From positions 503,200,544 to 503,264,543 of the forward strand of contig NC_053037.3 in the NCBI RefSeq assembly GCF_002575655.3: a stretch of DNA of 64,000 bases, given 5' to 3'. The notes beneath the pieces were generated by a model that saw only the letters and a list, made by a program, of their open reading frames with translations, did no database searches and was not told where the DNA came from. Below are positions 56,717 through 64,000 of the stretch, in pieces. The stretch is from Aegilops tauschii subsp. strangulata. Taxonomy: Eukaryota > Streptophyta > Magnoliopsida > Poales > Poaceae. Position 1 is the stretch's first letter, and each line of letters opens with the position of its first letter. Both the position numbers and the translations under genes were made by a program.

Positions 56717-57022
56717 GGTGAGATCCTCCTCCCTCCTCTCCGGTGAGCTCCTCCTCCCTCCTCTCCGGTGAGCTCCTCCTCCCTCCTCTCCGGTGAGCTC
56801 CTCCTCCCTCCTCTCCGGTGAGCTCCTCCTCCCTCCTCTCCGGTGAGCTCCTCCTCCCTCCTCTCCGATGAGCTCCTCCTCCCTCCTCTCCGGTGAGCTC
56901 CTCCTCCCTCCTCTCCGGTGAGCTCCTCCTCCCTCCTCTCCGGTGAGCTCCTACTCCCTCCTCTCCGGTGAGCTCCTCCTCCCTCCTCTTCGGTGAGCTC
57001 CTCCTCCCTCCTCTTCAGTGAG
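56717..57022. repeat. 25-bp tandem repeat, about 12-13 copies, in CACTA-3
   Basis: Unit GGTGAGCTCCTCCTCCCTCC plus TCTCC, period 25 bp, from 56717 to 57022, nearly uniform with a few substitutions. Because 25 is not a multiple of three and no frame has a stop, the minus strand reads as a 25-residue repeat (REEELTGEEGGGAHRRGGRR...). Confidence 0.93.
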
Positions 57023-57377
57023 CTCCCCTCATGGTTTCTCCTTCCTCCTCTCCGATGCTCCGGTGAACTCCTCTCCGGCGACCTCCTCCTCCTCTCCGGC
57101 GATGTAGGCGAGCACCTCTCCGGCGACCTCCTCCTCCTCTCCGGCGAACTCCTCTCCGGCAAAAGAACACGGCAAAAGAACGTACAAGATCCAAAAACAG
57201 GAACAAAATTTGAAATAATATCGTGCAAAAAAACGAGCCAAAAAAACGAGCAAAAAATGGGCAAAAAAATCGCGATCCAGATCCAAATTCAAAATTCAAA
57301 ATGCAAAAATAGCAATGGCGCACGGTGGGGGTTAGATGGTGCGCCACTACTATTTTCCCGCCTTCAAAATTCAAAAA

Positions 57378-57605
57378 TACTAATGGCGCACCGTGGCCTA
57401 TACTAATGGCGCACCAGTGGCCTATACTAATGGCGCACCGTGGCCTATACTAATGGCGCACCAGTGGCCTATACTAATGGCGCACCATGGCATATACTAA
57501 TGGCGCACCATACTAATGGCGCACCACTGGTGCGCCATTAGTAAAAAATACTAGTGGCGTGATGCTAGTGGTGCACCAGTGGTGCGCCATTAGTACGCAA
57601 AACTG
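57378..57605. repeat. ~26-bp tandem units at the right end of CACTA-3
   Basis: TATACTAATGGCGCACCRTGGCC repeated at about 57380, 57405, 57431, 57456 and 57482, then inverted GTGCGCCATTAGT copies before the terminus. Typical subterminal repeat block. Confidence 0.82.
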
Positions 57606-58129
57606 GTGCGCCACTAGTAAGCCTTTTTCTAGTAGTGTCACATTAAGTCCGGGTTCATGACTGAACCGGGGCTAATGTGAAAACTGTCCTGTGACCTAAG
57701 CCCCTTTTCCTACTAGTGCCTGGATACGACAACTGGATGAACCTCACCTCAGGTTTGCGGCCAAGAGCGTGTACACATACCACGAGATGCACAGGCGGAT
57801 CGTTGACATGAGGAAGTGCCTCGTTACCCAAATCGACGAGCCCGGATGGAGCCACAAGCAGAGCGAGCGTCACAAGAAGTAGATGATGATCAAATGATCG
57901 TTTATGCTAGTTAATCATGCATGTAATATATAGTTTACTTTATTGGTGTGTGTGTGGAAATGTCATGTGTGTAGTATCCACCTATGTAATTATGCATGTA
58001 ATAGTTTATTTTGGTGTGTGCAAATGCCATGGTAGTTGTAGCCACCTCTGTAAGTGGACGTTTAATTTGGTTATGCAAGCATGTCCTTATAAGTTTGTGC
58101 ATATATATGTTGTTGTTCTGTATGCAATC

Positions 58130-58620
58130 CCATCGCACAACACACAAGTCTTATTAGCATCAACCGTCTGTGTTATTATCGGTCTTCACAGACATTTCTG
58201 ATTACAGACCTGTTTGCCGCGTATCACACACATCTTGTTATGTTGAACCGTTTCTGTTCTCATGTCTCAACGCAAACAGTTCATCCGAGTAAACCGCATG
58301 CCGTATATCGCACACACCTTGATCTGGCCGACCGTTTCTTTTGTGTTGCCTAATCACAAACAGTTCATCCGAGTGAACCGTATGCTGTGTATCGCACACG
58401 CCTTCATCTGGCTGCCCGTTTCTTTTGTTCCTCCTCATCGCAAACAGTTAATTGAACTGAACCGTATGCCCTTCATCGCACACGCAACTAAAACCTAAAC
58501 CGTGTTTGATGAATCTGTCATCGCAAACGTTTTACACATTTCTGACGGTTTTCATACAGCACTGTTTGCGATTATTGCATCGCACACAGTTTCTGAAAGG
58601 GTCTCTGATCGTAGCGTCGC
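58130..58620. repeat. Right subterminal repeats of CACTA-1
   Basis: About 62-bp units with CGCAAACAGTTCATCCGAGT, AACCGTATGC and ATCGCACACGCCTTCATC (best copies at 58266, 58347 and 58438), decaying towards the terminus. Related units on the left part of CACTA-1 support that both are one element. Confidence 0.82.
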
Positions 58621-58646
58621 GTTATCAGCATCCTGCAGTAGTGAAG

Positions 58647-59588
58647 CATCAGTTAGCCCATTATAGAAGATATCAAGTATTTTGTTTTTCTTAAGAGGAT
58701 GATCAGGCAAAGCATTAAGCAATTGGAGAAGCCTCCCCCAAGCTTGTGGGAGACTCTCTTCTTCAATTTGCACAAAGGTAAATATTTCCTGTAAGGCAAC
58801 TTGATTCTTATGAGCAGGAAAATATTTTTCAGAGAAGTAATAAATCATATCCTGGGGATACGCACACAACCAGGAGCAAGAGTATTATACCAAGTCTTAG
58901 CATCACCCTTTAATGAGAACGGAAATAATTTAGGATATAATAGTGGTGAATTTCCTCATCATGAGCAAAAAGAGTGGGTATGTCATTCAACTTAGTAAGA
59001 TGTGCCACAACAGTTTCATTTTCATAACCATGGAATGGATCAGATTCAACCAAAGTAATTAACTCTGGGTCAACAGAAAATTCATAATCCTTATCATCAA
59101 CAAAGATAGGTGAAGTAGCAAACTAAGGATCACAGTTCTAACTTGCATAATAATTTCTCTAGATCATCTCTATCCTTAAAGGCAAGAATGTCTCTAGTTG
59201 TCTCCTCATCCATAACATAACCTTCTGGTATCTTAGGCAATTCATATCTAGGAGAACTAGTTCTAATAGGTGTTTCAAGGTTTCCAGTTTCAACAATTTC
59301 ATCAGTTTTGGCATTCTCAAAAGTTTTAGTTCTAGCAAGTTGTTCATCAAGAAATTCACCCAGTGGCACATTATCATCAAGCAAGGTACTAGCATCATCA
59401 TAAATATCATTCATAGCAGAAGTAGCATCATCAATAACTTGCGGCATATCAGTATTAATAGCGTGTGTGGGTGTTGCAAGTTTACTTATAACAGAAGGTG
59501 AATCAAGTGCAGAGCTAGACGGCAAGTCCTTACCTCCCCTCATCTTGGAGGAAAAAAACTTAGTCTTAGCGTCCTTCAGATTCTTCAT
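58647..59588 (-). pseudogene. gag of gypsy F, broken and truncated by CACTA-1
   Basis: ATG at 59586-59588 (MKNLKDAKTKFFSSK...). A stop after LCKLEL at 59130. Downstream, in other frames, the retrotransposon gag pattern appears: FPFSLKGDAKTWY, SPQDMIYYFSEKYFPAHK, LPQAWGRLLQLLNALPDHPL, ILDIFYNGLTDAS, where it is cut. Structural particle protein; non-functional. Confidence 0.82.
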
Positions 59589-59638
59589 AGTGATAATTTG
59601 ATAATAATCCCAAGTTACTCCACAAATATAGCTATGCT

Positions 59639-59655
59639 CCACGGCAACAGCGCCA
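59639..59655 (-). other. Primer binding site of gypsy F
   Basis: Minus strand TGGCGCTGTTGCCGTGG, 11 bases from the LTR end, one or two changes from the TGGCGCCGTTGCCGGGG of Athila-type elements. Confidence 0.8.
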
Positions 59656-59666
59656 GAAAAAGGTCT

Positions 59667-61038
59667 TGATAACCCACAAGTATAGGGGATCGCAACAGTT
59701 TTCGAGGGTAGAGTACTCAACACAAGGGGAGCCAAAGAATATTTGAAAGTATTAGCAGTTGAGTCGTTAATTCAACCACACCTGGAGATTAATTATCTGC
59801 AGCAAAGTGATCAGTAGCAAAGTAGTATGATAGTTTTGATAGTAGGAGCAACATCAACAGTAATGGTAATAGTGATAGCAATGATTTTGTAGCAAGTGCA
59901 ACGGTAACATAGCAAGAACAATATAAGAGAAATTCATAGGCATTCGATCGGTGAATTTGTTGGATGATATTCATAGGCATTCGATAGTAGTAGTAATAGT
60001 CATAACACAGGGCGATACGACACTAGCTCCAGTTCATAAATATAATGTAGGCATGTATTCCGTAAATAGTCATACGTGCTTATGGAAAGAACTTGCATGG
60101 CATCTTTTGTCCTACCCTCCCGTGGCAGCGGGGTCCTACTGTAAACTAAGGGATATTAAGGCATCCTTTTAATAGAGAACCGGAACAAAGCATTAACACA
60201 CGATGAATACATGAACTCCTCAAACTACGGTCATCACCGGGAAGTGTCCCGACTATTGTCACTCAGGGGTTGCCAGATCATAACACGTAGTAGGTGACTA
60301 TAACTAGCAAGATCGGATCTAGAACATAGATATAATGGTGATAACATAAATGGTTCAGATCTGAAATCATATCACCCAGGCCCAAAGTGACAAGCACTAA
60401 GCATGGCAAAGTCATAGCAACATCAATTTCAGAACATAAACGAAACTAGCGATCAAGCCCTAACAAAACTAACTCGATTACATGATGAATCTCATCCAAC
60501 TCCTCAACGACCAGTGAGCCTACGAAGGAATTACTCACTCCCGGTAGGGAGCATCATGGAATTGGCGATGGAGAAGGGTTGGTGATGACGAAGATCGAAG
60601 ATCCCCCTCTCCTGAGTCCCAAACGAACTCCAGATCTGGCCTCCCGATGAAGAACAGGAGGTGGCGGTGGCTCCGTCTCGTGAAACGCGATAATTCTTTC
60701 TCCCTGATTTTTTTTGGAAATATGTGATTTTATAGTGTCGGTTTCAGGGTCTGCGGGGCCACCGGGTGTGGAGAACCCACCTGGGCGCGCCCTGGTGGGT
60801 TGTGCCCACCCAGGTGCCCCCTCTGGTGGTTCGTGGCTCCAAAAATTATCTTTATTTGTATAAAAATTCCTTGCAAAGTTTCATTCCAATCCAAGAACTT
60901 TTATTTCTGCACAGAAACAACACCATGGTAGTTCTGCTGAAAACAACATCAGTCCGGCTTAGTTTCATTCAAATCATGCAAATTAGAGTCCAAAACAAGA
61001 GCAAAAGTGTTAGGAAAAGTAGATGCGACGGAGATTCA
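59667..61038 (-). repeat. 5' LTR of gypsy F
   Basis: Plus strand TGATAACCCACAAGTATAGG at 59667. The other end is eroded: AAGTAGATGCGACGGAGATTCA rather than a clean TATCA, so the boundary at 61038 is uncertain by some bases. Confidence 0.75.
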
Positions 61039-61377
61039 GCCAGCTCCAACCGTCGACCCCAGATTGACGTCCGTTTGGGACGGCAAAAAGGATGCCCGTG
61101 TCCGGTTTTGCTCGTCTGCTGATCGGTGCACTCAACGCGTGGCCGCATCGCAACTTGTCCACACTGCGTCCAGGAACTCAAAAAAGTCAGCCACACATTT
61201 TTAAAAACACACATAAAACATAATTAAACATTTACATAAACTAAAACTGTTCTAACTAGTCCGGGACGTACATTTAAACTTAACTTCCACTAAAAAACAT
61301 AAAAAAGGTAGATCAGCTGCCACTACCGTGGTTGTCTTGGATACCGCCGTCGTCCTCACGCGCCACCGTCCTCGTCG
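61039..61377. other. Unassigned repeat sequence right of gypsy F
   Basis: AT-rich middle (61200-61310) between GC-rich ends; no gene. Probably the 3' part of the unit that holds the pseudogene at 61378-61790. Confidence 0.4.
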
Positions 61378-61790
61378 TCATCCATGGTGAGGTCGATGTA
61401 CGGCGGTGGATGCCAGAGGTTGGTCAGTGGCCCCAGCGGTGGCTGCTAGGTTGGAAGCGCCTGCACCACCTCCTCTCATCGCGACGGCTCCTGCTCTGGT
61501 GAGTGTGGCGGCATGGGTGACCATGGCCCCACACCCACCAGATCCGCCGTCTCCGCCACCGTGGACGACCAGCTCCACCTCTGGCACGCGGGTTCCATGC
61601 GGCGATGGGGGCTCCTCCACCACCTCCTCCTTGAGAGCCATGACCACCTCTGGGATGGCGACATCATCGGCCGCAAAGAGGGCTAACTAGGTTCTGAGGC
61701 CCACCCACTGGCGTTCGTCATGGGTGTTCATGGAGTCCTCCATGACCCGCCTCATAAGCTCCGCCTCCTCCTCCTCCTCCTCGGTCATGG
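61378..61790 (-). pseudogene. Unrecognised repeat-borne gene remnant
   Basis: Minus strand: an acidic run (EEEEEAELMRRVMEDSMNTHDERQWVGL), one TAG at about 61688, then IPEVVMALKEEVVEEPPSPHG and a Gly-rich tail to 61378. The codon pattern before and after the stop fits one old gene. I recognise no domain; it is likely part of a DNA transposon or a dispersed repeat. Confidence 0.5.
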
Positions 61791-61801
61791 GAGGTGGTGG
61801 T

Positions 61802-62471
61802 TGATAACCCACAAGTATAGGGGATCGTTTGTAGCCTTCTTCGATAAATAAGAGTGTCGAACCCAACGAGGAGCTAAAGACAGAACAAATATTCCCTCAA
61901 GTTCTATCGACCACCGATACAACTCTACGCACACTTGATGTTTGTTTTACCTAGAACAAGTATGACACTATTCTGCAAGAATAAAACTACGAGTACTTTG
62001 CGAGAATAAAACTACGAATAAATTGCAAGGTAATAAAAGTGGATATATTTTGTCAACAAGAAATTCATTTGTCCCTAGGCAATCGATAACCAGTACTAGT
62101 AATCATTCTTGCAATTCTATATGAGGGAGAGGCCTGAGCTAACATACTCTCTCTACTTGGATCATATGCAATGATGGTTGGACTCCTAGCAAGCATCCGC
62201 AACTACTAAAGATCATTAAGGTCATGAAACCCAACCATAGCATTAACTATCAAGTCCTCTTTCTCCCATACGCCATAACCCACTTATCCACGTTTGGGCT
62301 GCTGTCATCCCCCGCAACACTGACAATAAGCAAACCATGAACATATTGCAACACCCTACAGCGGGGGCCCCTCATGTTTGCACGAGACGGAGGGCACCAT
62401 AGGACAACACCATAAATAAAATATAAAATCATACAAAGCAAGATCACGATTAACCCACAGGACAAAACAGA
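61802..62471 (-). repeat. Truncated Athila-type gypsy LTR
   Basis: Starts TGATAACCCACAAGTATAGG like the F LTR but then diverges (ATCGTTTGTAGCCTTCTTCG), so it is another family. No primer binding site on its left side. It stops at about 62471 where a different repeat begins. Confidence 0.72.
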
Positions 62472-64000
62472 TGTAACGCCCCGAGACCGACGCTCGAGAT
62501 GCCTTTCATGTTTTGCGTGTCAGCTCTGTTATTTATTTGTTTGTTGCATTCATCATCGCATTGCATCCGCATGTTTTCATAAAAGTTGCATCCCCTCGTA
62601 GTTGCCGCGTCCCCATTGCTTTCGCTGACCGTTCCGAGACCAACCGTGTTTTCGGCTCCCTCTTGTCAAACCAACTAACCTCTCCCGTCAGCCCGCGATC
62701 CCCTCCCGCGCGTCCGAAAGTTGTCCCGTACCCGACCCGGTTTGTTGTTACCGTTGGATTCGGATCATCACCAAACATATATAAAACATCACCGTTTTCT
62801 TCATTGGACTTCCTAAACTATATTTTCTCAGCCGTCCGATTTTAATGAGATGATCCAAAATACCACTTTCTTTCCCTATATAAAGACCCCTAATCTAAAT
62901 ATGGACAAACCCTAACTTCTAGGGAGATGTCCCATCCATCCTCCTAGCCGCCGCCACTCTCTCCAAAATCTCCCTCGGGATCCTCCCAGATCCCATCGAC
63001 CAACCACTGCAGCCTCCTCCCTCTGCCTCGCGCGTCCGATCTAGAGGAGTGGACTTCCTCCTCTGCTCGATCTCCCCTATGACCAAATCCATCGATCCCC
63101 CCTCCAACCTCCTGCCCGATCACCCAACGAGCAGCCTCCCTCGCGCGAGCCCTGCAGGAGCTCGAACCCGAGCGGATCGAGCTAGTCGTCCCTGCCGGCG
63201 ATGAGCAGCATCAGCTCCCGCAGCTCCGGCGAGCCCTGCCGTCGGTGACCCCCGCAGGAACCATCTCCTTCCTACCCTGCTTCTTCTTCCTTCCTAGTAT
63301 TTCTCTCCCTCCTCTCAACATCTCGGTCTTGCCTTTCTGCAGGAGCACACCCGCGCCATGGTGCCCTCCCGAGCTCCTCCCGCGCCAGATCCGGCGAGCC
63401 ATGCCGGATCCATCTCCTGCACCATGTAGCTCGGCGTCCCCGCTCTCCTTGTCGCCGAAACCCCCCCGCCAAGTCCCACGCTGCGCCATGGGCGCCTCTC
63501 CCGCTTCGGCCTACAAGTTCCAGTGCCATGTCCCACTCCCGTTGGCCGAGCTCGACCCTGCCTCCGGCTAGATTGGGCTCCCCAAGGCCGGATCCGCCCG
63601 TCCGCTCCATCCCCGCCGTCCCGCCAGAGTTCCCCGCCTCGCCAGAGCCCGCTGCTGCGCCACTGACCATCAGTGACGCCGCACCCCTGCTTCCTCTACA
63701 CCGAAGACGCGTCGTCCTCGCGTTGACTGCCTCCACATCGACCGAGCGGCCTCCCCTGCTCGCGTGGGCTGCGCCCCTCTCCAAGGCCTCAAGGCCCGAT
63801 GTGAGCAGCTCCCCGCGCCCTGGGCCTGATCTCCGTTTTGGGCCCAGATCTGTTTTTTTCCTGTCCATGCAATTTTAGCAATATTCAGAGAACGCTTGTT
63901 TTACAGAAAAGTCCCTAGTCTTCATGCATATAATAACTCATTAACTGTCCATCGGATTAAAATACTTCATATATGAAAAATGCTCAGAATTTCATCTAGT
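62472..64000 (+). repeat. LTR-like repeat with TATA box, continuing past the right edge
   Basis: Begins at the TGTAACGCCCCGAGACCGAC boundary and contains a strong core promoter (TATATAAA at 62877-62884, followed by CCCTAA and a GCCGCC-rich leader). Open frames at 62919-63878 are GC-driven and overlap on both strands, so no gene is called. Its far end is outside the window. Confidence 0.5.
62877..62884 (+). promoter_or_regulatory. TATA box in the right-edge repeat
   Basis: TATATAAA in CTTTCCCTATATAAAGACCCC. Confidence 0.6.

Larger units (their letters stand above)
55329..57637. mobile_element. CACTA-3, 2.3-kb non-autonomous element nested in CACTA-2
   Basis: Starts CACTACTAGGAAAAGGGCT, ends AAGCCTTTTTCTAGTAGTG, TSD TCA (55326-55328, 57638-57640). 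Filled with ACTAATGGCGCAC / GTGCGCCATTAGT palindromes and the two tandem arrays listed separately. No transposase. An open frame of 237 codons on the minus strand (57264-56551) exists only because the 25-bp array lacks stops. Confidence 0.9.
52150..57718 (-). mobile_element. CACTA-2, non-autonomous, carrying a Ulp1-like protease gene
   Basis: Ends CACTAGTAGGAAAATGGGCT (52150) and AAGCCCCTTTTCCTACTAGTG (57718) form terminal inverted repeats with CACTA/TAGTG. TSD CCT (52147-52149, 57719-57721). About 3.3 kb without the nested CACTA-3. No TNP2-type transposase is visible, so it would depend on another element. Confidence 0.92.
51586..57882 (+). pseudogene. 3'-5' exonuclease-like gene of CACTA-1, split by CACTA-2
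   Basis: ATG at 51586. A frameshift near 51690 and a TAG at 51768-51770 precede VVGIDLQYRAGLPGIDQKVVVAQLC. This resembles the start of DEDD-type (WRN-like) 3'-5' exonuclease domains, where D-x-E is expected; here it is D-L-Q. CKNIVKIRDHYRVWG and SLVELASAIIDPYYKK follow. The frame is interrupted at 52147 by CACTA-2 and resumes at 57722 (RQLDEPHLRFAAKSVYTYHEMHRR), stopping at 57880-57882. CCT is duplicated at the break. Nuclease activity is unlikely. The gene is probably an old capture of a host exonuclease. Confidence 0.72.
47910..58643. mobile_element. CACTA-1, right-hand part, with nested insertions
   Basis: The right end CATCCTGCAGTAGTG (to 58643) is a CACTA terminus (inverse: CACTACTGCAGGATG), followed by AAG. 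The minus-strand gag frame of element F breaks exactly here. Inside are subterminal repeats with ATCGCAAACG and ATCGCACAC cores at 48200-49300, 51030-51180 and 58130-58620, an antisense coiled-coil gene and an exonuclease-like gene. Its left terminus is not in the window; I infer that E is inserted in it. Confidence 0.68.
58644..61038 (-). mobile_element. Gypsy element F (Athila type, Sabrina/WHAM-like), 5' end
   Basis: Minus-strand element: 5' LTR 61038-59667, primer binding site, gag to 58647, where CACTA-1 is inserted in the gag codons (AAG at 58644-58646 is the right target copy). The rest of F would lie left of the window, beyond the other end of CACTA-1. The family name is tentative. 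Confidence 0.82.

Noticed and set aside
56551..57264. 237-codon minus-strand frame rich in Glu/Arg/Gly repeats
   Set aside because: Created by the 25-bp tandem array in CACTA-3, which has no stop in any frame.
58130..58620. Regularly spaced repeats resembling a CRISPR array
   Set aside because: The units are diverged, the 'spacers' are also related to each other, and the block ends in a CACTA terminus. Subterminal transposon repeats in a plant genome.
62919..63878. Several overlapping open frames on both strands near the right edge
   Set aside because: GC-rich leader-like sequence downstream of a TATA box in an LTR-like repeat; frames overlap on both strands and none shows a domain.

Overview
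The window is intergenic DNA from a large grass genome, almost certainly Triticeae (wheat, Aegilops or barley). Two copies of an Angela/WIS-type copia LTR, an Athila-type gypsy LTR, Tat-type gypsy polyproteins and CACTA transposons with 'CACTA...TAGTG' ends account for nearly every base. I found no intact host gene, no tRNA or rRNA gene and no CRISPR array. Family names come from recognition only, so the elements are labelled A to F here.

The layout is a Russian doll, which I reconstructed from terminal sequences, target-site duplications (TSDs) and broken reading frames. From the outside in: gypsy element F (Athila type, minus strand, gag at 58647-59588, LTR at 59667-61038) is cut in its gag by CACTA-1, whose right end is at 58643. 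CACTA-1 appears to contain gypsy E (plus strand, 3' part 44741-47909). E abuts gypsy B (minus strand, 41899-44740 and 7726-10569). B is cut in the middle of its reverse transcriptase by gypsy C (10570-41898, TSD GCAGC). C is cut by gypsy A (14522-36864, TSD ATCTC). A is cut inside its 5' LTR by a full-length Angela copia element (15707-24184, TSD GTCGC). A separate branch is gypsy D (1-7725), which sits in the integrase end of B and itself holds a solo Angela LTR (15-1754, TSD GCTTT). On the right, CACTA-1 also holds a solo gypsy LTR (48249-49154) and CACTA-2 (52150-57718, TSD CCT), which contains CACTA-3 (55329-57637, TSD TCA). The last 3 kb carry an unrecognised pseudogene (61378-61790), a truncated Athila-type LTR (61802-62471) and the start of another LTR-like repeat (62472 onward).

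The most notable biology is cargo. Three gypsy elements carry a gene in antisense orientation between their pol or internal region and the 3' LTR. In A (31255-35099) it is a multi-exon gene with a 'putative gypsy-type transposon' (PF04195-like) domain plus coiled coil. In C (11621-14047) it is a related gene. In E (45935-46688) it is a B3-type DNA-binding-domain gene with its own TATA box. C and E have the same kind of LTR and share the segment next to the 3' LTR, yet carry different antisense genes there. The CACTA elements carry a 3'-5' exonuclease-like gene split by an insertion (51586-57882), an unrecognised coiled-coil gene with a TATA box (49777-50526), and a six-exon Ulp1-like cysteine protease with all catalytic residues present (52779-55103).

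Nearly all retroelement reading frames carry stops or frameshifts. The best preserved are the integrase of D (2369-3568), the protease frames of B and C, the long gag-protease frame of A, and the CACTA-2 protease exons. The elements are therefore fossils, and the value of the window is mainly in the order of insertions, the captured genes and the tandem or palindromic repeats.
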